Shown here in pieces: positions 4,812 to 11,202 of a stretch of DNA of 12,959 nucleotides. Every line of letters begins with the position of its first letter. The first letter of the stretch is position 1. The position numbers and the translations under genes are program-made. The notes beneath the pieces are model-generated. The model was not told the DNA's origin. It searched no databases and saw nothing but the letters and a program-made list of their open reading frames with translations. This DNA comes from an uncultured Eubacteriales bacterium. Its GTDB lineage: Bacteria; Bacillota; Clostridia; Christensenellales; Borkfalkiaceae. The stretch covers positions 1 to 12,959 of the forward strand of contig CACXHH010000046.1 in the NCBI GenBank assembly GCA_902767455.1, read 5' to 3'.

Positions 4812-7142
4812 ATGTTACGAAAAATTTCAGCTATCGTTATTACTATCATTACCGCTTTTTCGCTTTTAGTCGGCTGTTCGGGCGCGAAGAGCGATAAAGC
4901 CGCGCAATCGACGGGAAAATCGACAGATAAATCGGCTACGCAATCGGCTACGCAATCGACGACGCAATCGTCGGAAACGACAGACGATCAAAAAGACGGC
5001 GGCGATACGATCGCATACGCTTCGAACCTTGAAGTCAAAAACGGAAGTTACGATACCGTTTACGGCGCTTTAAAGACGACGAGCGAAAAGACCTTCGCGC
5101 TTTTTGATAATTCCGCGGCTACGATAAAAGCCAAAGTTACGACGGCTAACGGAACGGACGGCGGCGGTCTCGTCGTCGGCGCAAGCGGAGAGAGCGGCGG
5201 CTTTTACGGAGAGCCCGACGCGTCTTACTATTATTTTCACCGTTACGGCGAACGCAAAATAAGATTCAGCAAGGTTTCGGGCGGGAAAACGTATCTTCTT
5301 TCGACAAGTTATCTTGCGGGAACGCGCGCTCGTCGCGAAGCCGAGCTCAAAGTTGTCGTCGACGGAAACAACGTAAAAGGTTACGTCAACGACGTCTGCT
5401 ATCTCAACTATACCGCCGAAAAACCGCTTGAAGGCGGCAAAGTAGGGCTACGCGCGGACAATTCGGGCGTTATCTACGACGAAATCCAGACGAGCGAAGA
5501 AAAAGAAGTAGTTACCGCGGATATAGTCGTGTTCGGTCATTCACACACGGAGAACTGGACGCGCGTCGAAGAAGACTTAAAGAGCGTGGGCAAGGTCGTA
5601 AACGCGGGGATAGGCGGAACGATAGTCCCGCAATGGATGTCGAGAGTAGGAGATATCACGGCTTACGGCGCGAAGAAATTTATCGTATGGCTCGGCTCCA
5701 ACGACGTGGGCGCGGGCGTTGCGAACGACGTTACCGTCGACAGACTGAACGTACTGTTCAAAGAGATAGCAAGTAGCGTTCCCGACGCAGAAATATATCT
5801 TTTAACGGAATTTTATCAGCCTTCGGCGGGGCGCGCCACCGAAGCTTTCCACGCAAAGATACGAGATCTCAACGAAAGATATAAAACGGCTTTTAAGAAC
5901 GTGAACGTAGTGGACGTTTTCGACGTGTCGCTGAAAAGCGACGGAACGCTTGACGCGAGTTTGTTCAAAGACGATTATCATTTGAAGCCCGACTGCTACG
6001 GCGAAGTGGCTTCGAGAGTCCTTGAAGCTATGAAAAACCCCGTAAAGACGAGCGGCGAAACGGGCGCGGAAAGGGGCGCTTTTATCATAGGTGAAGGCGA
6101 TAATTCGAGCTGGACGATAAGCGGCAGCGGCGCAAATCTCAAATTGGTTTCCAACGGTCGACAGAATCTTATAACTTTCGGCGACAGGGAGTTTAACGGC
6201 GGCACGGTCGAATTCAAAATGAAGGTCGCCGACGGCAATTTCAACTCTTACTGCGTAAGCGGAGCGGTGTTCGGTGCAAGCGACTATTACGTCGGCAACG
6301 CCACGGGCAGTTTTTACTGCGTAGGGCAATCGGCGTGGGGAGATCTGGTAGGCATCTCGAATATACTTTCCGAAAGGGATTGGGAACACGAAAACAAAAT
6401 TCCGCAAGGCAATCTCGCCGTAGGCAAGGAATACAAAATAAAGATCGTATGGGACAGGGAAAACAACGCTATCCATTACTTTTTGAACGACGTTTACAGA
6501 ATGTCCACGCGCGCCGCGACGGCGCTTTACGGCAACAAGATAGGCTTTTACGCCGATAACGCCAACGTGACTTTCAGCGATATAAGAATGACCGACGAAC
6601 TCGAATTAACCGGCGTCGACGCGTTTTATTCGCGCGGGTTAAACGGTGACTGGACGATAGAAAATTCGGGCGCGAAAGCTTCGTATACGACTTCGGGCGG
6701 GAAAATTCTGACGTTCAATAAAGACTTCGGCAAATCGGATAAATGGCGCGTCGAGTTCGATATCGTAAACAACGATAAAACTTACGTCGATATGATGGCT
6801 ACGGGGATAATAATAGGCGCGGATTCGCCCGTCGTCGACAGGCGCGACACGTACGTCGTCGTCGGAAGCAGTTCGTACGGCGGAGAGTTCAACGCTTACT
6901 CGTTTGAAAACGGCAGGCACAGATGGGAAGACTCGGACAAAGTCCTTTCGTTCAGCCCTTCTTTGAATCAAACGTATCACTACTGTTTTACCTGGGATAA
7001 ACAGGCGGGCACGTTGACTTATTACTCTAACGGCAGGGTGATAGCTACGCAAAAACTCAGCGTAAAGCTTTACGGCGACTATTTCGGTATAGCTACCGAC
7101 TGCGGCGCGACCGTCAAAAACGTTTCGATAACCCCGATGTGA
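4812..7142 (+). CDS. Lipoprotein with SGNH hydrolase and LamG-like modules
   Basis: 776 residues with RBS AAAAGGAGAA close before the ATG. The signal peptide ends in lipobox LLVGC with Cys22, so the protein is anchored outside the membrane. A Ser/Thr/Gln-rich linker (about 23-62) contains repeated SATQ units. Domain order: a beta-sandwich module (about 66-228), an SGNH/GDSL-like hydrolase (about 237-408), then two more beta-sandwich, concanavalin/LamG-like modules (about 420-597 and 600-776). The hydrolase shows FGHS with Ser244 (GHS instead of GDS), NAGIGG (264-269), GSND with Asn297, and DDYH with Asp387 and His390. This fits a carbohydrate- or ester-directed deacetylase/esterase with glycan-binding modules. 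It appears monocistronic: terminators lie on both sides. Confidence 0.85.
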   Translation: MLRKISAIVITIITAFSLLVGCSGAKSDKAAQSTGKSTDKSATQSATQSTTQSSETTDDQKDGGDTIAYASNLEVKNGSYDTVYGALKTTSEKTFALFDNSAATIKAKVTTANGTDGGGLVVGASGESGGFYGEPDASYYYFHRYGERKIRFSKVSGGKTYLLSTSYLAGTRARREAELKVVVDGNNVKGYVNDVCYLNYTAEKPLEGGKVGLRADNSGVIYDEIQTSEEKEVVTADIVVFGHSHTENWTRVEEDLKSVGKVVNAGIGGTIVPQWMSRVGDITAYGAKKFIVWLGSNDVGAGVANDVTVDRLNVLFKEIASSVPDAEIYLLTEFYQPSAGRATEAFHAKIRDLNERYKTAFKNVNVVDVFDVSLKSDGTLDASLFKDDYHLKPDCYGEVASRVLEAMKNPVKTSGETGAERGAFIIGEGDNSSWTISGSGANLKLVSNGRQNLITFGDREFNGGTVEFKMKVADGNFNSYCVSGAVFGASDYYVGNATGSFYCVGQSAWGDLVGISNILSERDWEHENKIPQGNLAVGKEYKIKIVWDRENNAIHYFLNDVYRMSTRAATALYGNKIGFYADNANVTFSDIRMTDELELTGVDAFYSRGLNGDWTIENSGAKASYTTSGGKILTFNKDFGKSDKWRVEFDIVNNDKTYVDMMATGIIIGADSPVVDRRDTYVVVGSSSYGGEFNAYSFENGRHRWEDSDKVLSFSPSLNQTYHYCFTWDKQAGTLTYYSNGRVIATQKLSVKLYGDYFGIATDCGATVKNVSITPM

Positions 7143-7147
7143 GTTTT

Positions 7148-7161
7148 TCACGAAAGCGTGA
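7148..7161 (+). repeat. Short hairpin after the SGNH lipoprotein gene
   Basis: TCACG-AAAG-CGTGA, a perfect 5-bp stem beginning 5 nt after the stop codon. It is one of several small hairpins in the spacer 7143-7510. Confidence 0.4.
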
Positions 7162-7191
7162 GTCGTTTGCGATAATCGCTGAAAGCAATTC

Positions 7192-7263
7192 CGGTCGACT
7201 ATATATCAAAGCCCCGCTTTGATATGCAAATTTTGATTTTTGTCAAAATTTGCGGTCGACTAT
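7192..7263 (+). repeat. Two perfect hairpins framed by GGTCGACTAT direct repeats
   Basis: The 10-mer GGTCGACTAT occurs at 7194-7203 and 7254-7263. Between the copies lie two perfect hairpins: ATATCAAAGC-CCC-GCTTTGATAT (7203-7225) and GCAAATTTTGA-TTTTTG-TCAAAATTTGC (7226-7253). The second stem resembles the inner part of the terminator at 4650-4697. This is probably another intergenic repeat unit of the genome. Confidence 0.55.
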
Positions 7264-7274
7264 TCCTAATCAAC

Positions 7275-7329
7275 AAAAAGTCGGTTTTTGAGTAAAGTTA
7301 AAAAACTTTGCGTCAAAAGCCGCTTTTTT
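7275..7329 (+). terminator. Nested rho-independent terminator
   Basis: AAAAAG...GGTTTTTGA (7275 onward) pairs with TCAAAAGCC...CTTTTT, with a bulge and wobble pairs. An inner hairpin AAAGTT-AAAA-AACTTT sits in the loop, and six T follow (7324-7329). The A-run on the other side means it could also work on the minus strand. It separates the SGNH lipoprotein gene from the XRE regulator. Confidence 0.7.
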
Positions 7330-7347
7330 CGTTTATAAAACGGTAAA

Positions 7348-7365
7348 TGTAAAGTAAACTTTACA
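7348..7365 (+). promoter_or_regulatory. Operator 1 upstream of the XRE gene
   Basis: TGTAAAGTAAACTTTACA is a perfect 8-bp inverted repeat around AA. The identical 18-mer occurs at 8655-8672, before the lipoprotein cluster. It probably binds a dimeric regulator; the adjacent XRE protein is the obvious candidate (inference). Confidence 0.75.
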
Positions 7366-7368
7366 TAA

Positions 7369-7386
7369 TGTAAAGTAAATTTTACA
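7369..7386 (+). promoter_or_regulatory. Operator 2 upstream of the XRE gene
   Basis: TGTAAAGTAAATTTTACA differs from operator 1 at one base in the right half. It starts 21 bp after operator 1 (two helical turns) and 39 bp before TATAAT at 7408. Its centre would be near -42 relative to the expected start. Confidence 0.72.
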
Positions 7387-7407
7387 GCTATTTTTTGCTT
7401 TACGTAG

Positions 7408-7413
7408 TATAAT
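7408..7413 (+). promoter_or_regulatory. -10 box of operator-linked promoter P1 (XRE gene)
   Basis: A perfect TATAAT with no good -35 at 16-18 bp. The sequence at the -35 position falls at the edge of operator 2. This arrangement is typical of an activator-dependent promoter and recurs at 8694-8699 with the same spacing. Confidence 0.5.
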
Positions 7414-7443
7414 AAGATATCTAATTATAACGTTACGACGGGA

Positions 7444-7472
7444 TTGACAAATAATTTTAATTCGTTTATAAT
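7444..7472 (+). promoter_or_regulatory. Consensus promoter P2 of the XRE gene
   Basis: TTGACA (7444-7449) and TATAAT (7467-7472) with exactly 17 bp between them. A second TATAAT follows at 7478-7483. This would give basal, operator-independent expression of the regulator. Confidence 0.75.
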
Positions 7473-7510
7473 CTATTTATAATCCGTTTTGACCTAAGGA
7501 GAGTTACCGT

Positions 7511-8125
7511 ATGAAGTTAAGCAAAAAGATAGAAAATCTCAGAATGGAAGCGGGTATATCGCAGGACGAGCTTGCGGACGCTCTCCAAGTCAGCAGGCAG
7601 ACCGTATATAACTGGGAGAGCGGCTCGACGGATTTGAAGATTTCAAACATAAAAAAGCTATGCGACTATTTCGGCGTCGGGCTCGATTATTTTTCGGATT
7701 CCGACGAGTTTAAGCAATCGGTCGGCGCCGAAACCGAAAAACCCGTCTTACCGCCCGACGAGCATATCTCCGATAACTCGGCTTTAAGCGAAGTCGCCGC
7801 TATCGGGCAAAATACGCGATATGTGTTCGTCGTTCAGCCCAACGAAAAGAGTAAAAGGAAGACGTATATAACGCTTAACTGCATATTATCTTTTATGTTG
7901 GCTTTTATGATAATACTCACGGAGATCACCGGGCGAATAACCTTAAGCAACCGCGGAGACACCAAAGTCAGTACGAGCTCTTTATCCACGAGCCATTTTT
8001 ATCTGTTTTTGGTCGTAAGCATATTGTTGTTGATAGCTGAAACAGTAATACTCGTTCTGACGTTAAGATATTTAAAAAAAGAAAAGAAGAATAATAATTA
8101 TGAAGAGCTTAAAAAAGACTTTTAA
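7511..8125 (+). CDS. Membrane-tethered XRE-family transcriptional regulator
   Basis: 204 residues with AAGGAGAG (7496-7503) ahead of the ATG. Residues about 1-62 form a classic Cro/C1-type helix-turn-helix domain (core SQDELADALQVSRQTVYNWE, about 17-36). A polar linker follows (about 63-117), then two membrane helices (about 119-139 and 164-187) with a roughly 24-residue outside loop and a Lys-rich cytoplasmic tail. A regulator of this build would bind DNA at the membrane and could sense envelope or extracellular signals directly. Two TGTAAAGT operators lie upstream, so autoregulation is likely, and the same operators precede the lipoprotein cluster at 8776. The 3' end overlaps the next gene by 26 bp, which suggests translational coupling with the small secreted protein. 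Confidence 0.85.
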   Translation: MKLSKKIENLRMEAGISQDELADALQVSRQTVYNWESGSTDLKISNIKKLCDYFGVGLDYFSDSDEFKQSVGAETEKPVLPPDEHISDNSALSEVAAIGQNTRYVFVVQPNEKSKRKTYITLNCILSFMLAFMIILTEITGRITLSNRGDTKVSTSSLSTSHFYLFLVVSILLLIAETVILVLTLRYLKKEKKNNNYEELKKDF

Positions 8126-8603
8126 AACGCTTCTTGTTATCGTTATATCGTTCACGTCCTGCGTGGTCGGGTTAAGATATAACGCGGTGCGCGTGGCGCA
8201 TGCGGAAGAAAGCCGCGCCGTAAACATATACGTTACCGAAGAGAAACAAAATAATCTTTTCGTAGCACTGTCGTTAAGCGTAAAAAGGAAAGGGAACGTT
8301 CTTACGGTCACCGCAAGCCACGACTTTTCGTTGTTGCCTACGCTCGTTCCCGTTGCTATTTACGTTTATTCTTCTCCGACGTATACGATAAACTATACGG
8401 AAATGACTTTAGTTGCTTTCGATAGCATTGCCGATCTCGACAGGGGGGAAACTTTCAGTATATTCGTGACCGAGAACGAGCCTTGCTTTTGGCTTGCAAG
8501 AATGCGCTACATTATAAACGATTCTTCGGTTCAGAGTTTGTCTACGGGTACCTTTTACTATTCGTCGGAAGGCGTACTTGATTACGGTCCCGAATTAAGA
8601 TAA
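8100..8603 (+). CDS. Small secreted protein, unknown function
   Basis: 167 residues. A basic N-terminus (MKSLKKTFK), a hydrophobic core and the likely signal peptidase I site AHA^EE after Ala35 indicate secretion; there is no lipobox, unlike the downstream genes. The mature part (about 132 residues) is rich in beta-prone segments such as NVLTVTASHDF and VAIYVY, and has one Cys (129) after cleavage. No family was recognised. The ATG lies 26 nt inside the end of the XRE regulator gene, with only a weak AAGAAG ribosome binding site, so its translation probably depends on the upstream gene. By position it may be a ligand, anti-activator or effector partner of the regulator; that is inference. No terminator was seen after it. 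Confidence 0.75.
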   Translation: MKSLKKTFKTLLVIVISFTSCVVGLRYNAVRVAHAEESRAVNIYVTEEKQNNLFVALSLSVKRKGNVLTVTASHDFSLLPTLVPVAIYVYSSPTYTINYTEMTLVAFDSIADLDRGETFSIFVTENEPCFWLARMRYIINDSSVQSLSTGTFYYSSEGVLDYGPELR

Positions 8604-8633
8604 CGAGCCACGGAGCGTTGAAAAAGTTTAAAA

Positions 8634-8651
8634 TGTAAAGTAATTTTGACA
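8634..8651 (+). promoter_or_regulatory. Operator 1 upstream of the lipoprotein cluster
   Basis: TGTAAAGTAATTTTGACA: the left half is identical to the other three sites, the right half is degenerate. It starts 21 bp before operator 2, the same pitch as at the XRE promoter. It also contains a TTGACA (8646-8651), but that is too far from the TATAAT at 8694 to be its -35. Confidence 0.65.
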
Positions 8652-8654
8652 ACG

Positions 8655-8672
8655 TGTAAAGTAAACTTTACA
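8655..8672 (+). promoter_or_regulatory. Operator 2 upstream of the lipoprotein cluster
   Basis: TGTAAAGTAAACTTTACA, identical to the site at 7348-7365. It starts 39 bp before TATAAT (8694), exactly as the proximal site at the XRE promoter does. Confidence 0.75.
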
Positions 8673-8693
8673 TACAAAAGCATGGTTCTCTGT

Positions 8694-8699
8694 TATAAT
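8694..8699 (+). promoter_or_regulatory. -10 box of the lipoprotein cluster promoter
   Basis: TATAAT preceded by TGT, giving an extended -10 (TGTTATAAT). No canonical -35 at 17 bp; the proximal operator ends just upstream of that position. The transcript would start near 8706, leaving a 70-nt leader before the ATG at 8776, with a possible small hairpin CGACG-N9-CGTCG (8708-8726). Confidence 0.6.
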
Positions 8700-8775
8700 T
8701 TTTGCGGCGACGGAGATATTTCGTCGACTAAAACAGGTCAGCCGCACATAAATCAGACAGCAAAAAGGAGAGTTT

Positions 8776-9183
8776 ATGAAAAGGATTTTGCGGATAGTTG
8801 TGTGCCTTGCGCTTGCGGCGGGCGTTTCGCTCGTATGCGCGGGGTGCCCAAAACAGATAACGCCGTATTTCGGTACGGAAAGGACTATCTGGATAGGCGA
8901 CGGCATGATGATAAACACCGTCGAAGACGACTTTGCCACCATCACGCTCGACGGAGTGACTTACGAGTGCCTGCTCGGTTATGTTTCCGCAAGCTTTACT
9001 TTGAATTCTTACGAAAAGGGACATTCTATACTGTGGGAATTTACTTCGCAGCTCGTAGGCGACAAGCTCACCGTGACGATGACAAAAGACCGCGAATTCG
9101 AGCGCGGAAACAGCCAAGTCGACCATACGGGCATGAAATTCGTCTTATATAACGTTTTCAAAGAGCCCGTCGAAAAGGAGTGA
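8776..9183 (+). CDS. Small lipoprotein, type 1 (array gene A)
   Basis: 135 residues; RBS AAAAAGGAG (8762-8770). The lipobox ends at Cys24 (VCAGC), so the mature chain is about 112 residues. After the Cys the pattern is IWIGDGMMIN (38-47), TLDGVTY (57-63) and, near the end, FERGNSQVDHTG (108-119) followed by KFVLYNVFK. The same layout recurs in all six genes of the cluster. A compact beta-rich domain such as a lipocalin-like fold is conceivable but not shown; no family was recognised. It is the first gene behind the operator-linked promoter at 8634-8699, and its stop is 5 nt before array gene B. Confidence 0.8.
   Translation: MKRILRIVVCLALAAGVSLVCAGCPKQITPYFGTERTIWIGDGMMINTVEDDFATITLDGVTYECLLGYVSASFTLNSYEKGHSILWEFTSQLVGDKLTVTMTKDREFERGNSQVDHTGMKFVLYNVFKEPVEKE
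9174..9180 (+). promoter_or_regulatory. Ribosome binding site deciding the gene B start
   Basis: AAAGGAG, 8 nt before the ATG at 9189. An in-frame GTG at 9180 overlaps this site and is therefore rejected as a start. Confidence 0.75.
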
Positions 9184-9188
9184 CCGTC

Positions 9189-9734
9189 ATGAAGAAATTT
9201 ATCGGAATAATATCGTTGACGATAGTTATCGCCCTTTCGCTCGCTCTGTTTGCTTCGTGCAGGTCTATGCTCGATCACGATACCAACAGAAGTTCGTTCA
9301 TCGGCGAAGGGCTTACTCTTTATTCCCGATTGATCCGCTACGGCGACAAATACGAGCCTTCAGCAGAGTACGGCGGAACGCTCACTCTCGACGGCGTTGA
9401 CCTAAACCTTATCTACGGCAGAAAGGACGACGAATTTTACCTTATGGACAGGGATAAATATCTCGCGCTCGACAAAAGCGCGTTCGATCTTTCCGTTTGT
9501 ATATGGAACGCCAAAGTTTATATCAAAAACGACAAGCTTTATCTCACCGTCACGCGCGACTTTTTATTCGAGCGGGGGGAGAGCCAAGTCGACCACACGG
9601 GCGTAAAGTACGTGCTCGATAAGTACCCTTGCGAGACGCTCGTATATCCCGCGTCGGACGACTCAACTTCTGCTAAAGACGTGACCGACGGACAAGAGCA
9701 AACGGAAACTTCGAGCGACGGCGAGAAAGAGTAA
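9189..9734 (+). CDS. Small lipoprotein, type 2 (array gene B)
   Basis: 181 residues from the ATG at 9189. The lipobox ends at Cys24 (LFASC). Type 2 proteins are longer than type 1: after TLDGVDLNLIYG (66-77) they carry a segment with FYLMDRDKYLAL (83-94) and VCIWNAKVYIKNDKLYLT (103-120), then FERGESQVDHTG (127-138) and KYVL. The tail after about residue 150 is Ser/Thr/Asp/Glu-rich and probably disordered. Gene B follows A by 5 nt and precedes C by 36 nt. The last 49 bp are identical to the end of gene D at nucleotide level. Confidence 0.8.
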   Translation: MKKFIGIISLTIVIALSLALFASCRSMLDHDTNRSSFIGEGLTLYSRLIRYGDKYEPSAEYGGTLTLDGVDLNLIYGRKDDEFYLMDRDKYLALDKSAFDLSVCIWNAKVYIKNDKLYLTVTRDFLFERGESQVDHTGVKYVLDKYPCETLVYPASDDSTSAKDVTDGQEQTETSSDGEKE

Positions 9735-9842
9735 GGGCGTTTTGATTTTGAAATTTTACGGGGTGAGATCGTGAAGAATAAGTTTTTGAAATTCGTGTGT
9801 CTTGTTTTCTCGGCGGCTTTCGTCGTAAGTGCGGCGGGGTGC
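9686..9842 (+). repeat. 157-bp direct repeat, copy 1 (end of B to start of C)
   Basis: Covers the end of gene B, the 36-nt spacer and the signal-peptide codons of gene C up to the lipobox Cys. It matches 10674-10830 with about ten mismatches by eye; the first 49 bp are identical. The offset of 988 bp equals the length of one two-gene unit. Confidence 0.8.
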
Positions 9843-10223
9843 TACGATTCGCCGTTTGTAGAAACGTATTTCGATTCGCGCGTTATATGGACGGGCGACG
9901 AACTCTTTATCAACTCTATTCGCAACGAAGGCGTTTACTACGTCGACGGCGAAGAATACCGTATAAAAATAATTCCGACTTTCGAATCTGCTTCATTGGT
10001 TGCAATTCTCTCTCTTGAAAAATACAATATTTCGAGAGAAGAGCGCAAAAACGTTCCCGACGTCGAATATTTTTTATGCGACGTCAAACTAAACAAAGAC
10101 GTGCTCGAATTGACCGTCAGGTCGGACTATATTTTCGAGCGCGGGGAAAGCGAAGTCGACCGTACGGGGCATAAGTTCGTCTTATACAACGCTTTTAAAC
10201 GGACGGCGGAAAAGGAGACGTGA
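9771..10223 (+). CDS. Small lipoprotein, type 1 (array gene C)
   Basis: 150 residues, GTG start with GGGGTGAG (9760-9767) ahead of it. The signal peptide MKNKFLKFVCLVFSAAF... ends in SAAGC with Cys24 and is nearly the same as that of gene E. Mature features: VIWTGDELFIN (38-48), YYVDGEEYRI (56-65) and FERGESEVDRTG (122-133) followed by KFVLYNAFK. That ending is the type 1 signature shared with gene A. Gene D begins 4 nt after its stop, so C and D form a pair like A and B. Function unknown. Confidence 0.8.
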   Translation: MKNKFLKFVCLVFSAAFVVSAAGCYDSPFVETYFDSRVIWTGDELFINSIRNEGVYYVDGEEYRIKIIPTFESASLVAILSLEKYNISREERKNVPDVEYFLCDVKLNKDVLELTVRSDYIFERGESEVDRTGHKFVLYNAFKRTAEKET

Positions 10224-10227
10224 CGCC

Positions 10228-10722
10228 ATGAAAAAGATAATAAAGATTATTTTGATACTGGCGATCATTTCTGCCGCGCTCACCCTTTTTTCTTCGTGTA
10301 AAAAAAGCTTTTCCGATAGCTTTACGCTTTGGGAAGGCGACGGCTTGCGTATAGCGGGCTTGGGCGGGAGCGCGAGCATAACGTTGAACGGCGCGGAATA
10401 CGACTGTGTTTGCGGGTATAAGGGCAACGAGCTGTACTTTATGGACAAGGAAGGCTATAAAGCGCTTTTACCCGGGGAATTCAATCTTTCGATCTGTATC
10501 TGTTACGCCGAATTTTACGTCAAAAACGACAAGCTATATCTCACCGTCACGCGTGACTTTTTATTCGAGCGGGGAGAGAGCCAAGTCGATAATACCGGGG
10601 CGCGATTCGTTGCCGACAGATTTCCGTTGAAAGTCAGTTATGATACGAGTCCCGATCTTTCTTCTTCCGCTAACGACGGACAAGAGCAAACGGAAACTTC
10701 GAGCGACGGCGAGAAAGAGTAA
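10228..10722 (+). CDS. Small lipoprotein, type 2 (array gene D)
   Basis: 164 residues; AAAGGAG (10211-10217) before the ATG. The lipobox ends at Cys24 (LFSSC). Mature features follow type 2: FTLWEGDGLRI (32-42), ITLNGAEYDCVCGY (51-64), LYFMDKEGYKAL (69-80), FYVKNDKLYLT (96-106) and FERGESQVDNTG (113-124), where Asn replaces His. The tail DGQEQTETSSDGEKE is identical to that of gene B, in DNA as well as protein. This suggests recent duplication or gene conversion. It is followed by a 36-nt spacer almost the same as that between B and C. Confidence 0.8.
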   Translation: MKKIIKIILILAIISAALTLFSSCKKSFSDSFTLWEGDGLRIAGLGGSASITLNGAEYDCVCGYKGNELYFMDKEGYKALLPGEFNLSICICYAEFYVKNDKLYLTVTRDFLFERGESQVDNTGARFVADRFPLKVSYDTSPDLSSSANDGQEQTETSSDGEKE

Positions 10723-10830
10723 CGGCTATTTGATTTTGGAATTTTACGGGGTGAGATCGTGAAGAACAAGTTTTTGAAATTCGTGTGCCTTATTTTCTCG
10801 GCGGCAGTCGTCGTAAGCGCGGCGGGGTGC
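10674..10830 (+). repeat. 157-bp direct repeat, copy 2 (end of D to start of E)
   Basis: Second copy of the element at 9686-9842. It covers the end of gene D, the spacer with the GGGGTGAG ribosome binding site, and the signal peptide of gene E. Confidence 0.8.
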
Positions 10831-11181
10831 TCTGTTTTAGAGCGCGCAGCCGTTGCCGAAAAGACGGTTTGGGTGTGCGACGAGATAGTTTTCGACACCA
10901 TTTCTTCGGACGGGCGGATCGCCGTCGACGGAAAGACTATCTCCGTCAGGTGGATACCCGATCTGTCGAAAGACGTCACCTACGTGTACGTAAAAGACGT
11001 GACCGACGGCGACGAGAACAATCCTTTGGACGCGTCAAAGTTCGTGTGGTGCTGTAAGGCTACGGTCAACGACAAGACGGTAACTTTAAAAGTCGAGCGC
11101 GATTATTACTTCGAGCGCGGCAAAAGCAACGAGAACTACGCGGGCAAGACGTTCAAGCTTAAAGACGCGTTTGTCGAATAA
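10759..11181 (+). CDS. Small lipoprotein, type 1, diverged (array gene E)
   Basis: 140 residues, GTG start, lipobox SAAGC with Cys24. The signal peptide is almost identical to that of gene C, but the mature part is the most diverged of the six: TVWVCDEIVFDTI (36-48), IAVDGKTISVRWI (54-66), and the C-terminal motif reduced to FERGKSNENYAG (118-129) followed by TFKLKDAF. The contrast between a near-identical signal peptide and a diverged body suggests that the signal region was homogenised or that the mature domain evolves fast. The gene F start lies 21 nt after its stop. Confidence 0.78.
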   Translation: MKNKFLKFVCLIFSAAVVVSAAGCSVLERAAVAEKTVWVCDEIVFDTISSDGRIAVDGKTISVRWIPDLSKDVTYVYVKDVTDGDENNPLDASKFVWCCKATVNDKTVTLKVERDYYFERGKSNENYAGKTFKLKDAFVE

Positions 11182-11190
11182 CGGTTTTTT

Positions 11191-11197
11191 GGGGTGA
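11191..11197 (+). promoter_or_regulatory. Ribosome binding site deciding the gene F start
   Basis: GGGGTGA, the same Shine-Dalgarno used by genes C and E, 5 nt before the ATG at 11203. The in-frame GTG at 11194 lies inside it and is rejected as a start. Confidence 0.7.
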
Positions 11198-11202
11198 AAA
11201 AA

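Noticed and set aside
7348..7386. Operators as LytTR-type direct repeats
   Set aside because: The 21-bp pitch of TGTAAAGTAA would fit such sites, but three of the four 18-mers are also clear inverted repeats and no LytTR protein is encoded here. Kept only as an alternative.
8646..8699. TTGACA at 8646-8651 as the -35 of TATAAT at 8694
   Set aside because: The spacing is 42 bp, far beyond the 16-19 bp range; the TTGACA is part of the degenerate operator half-site.
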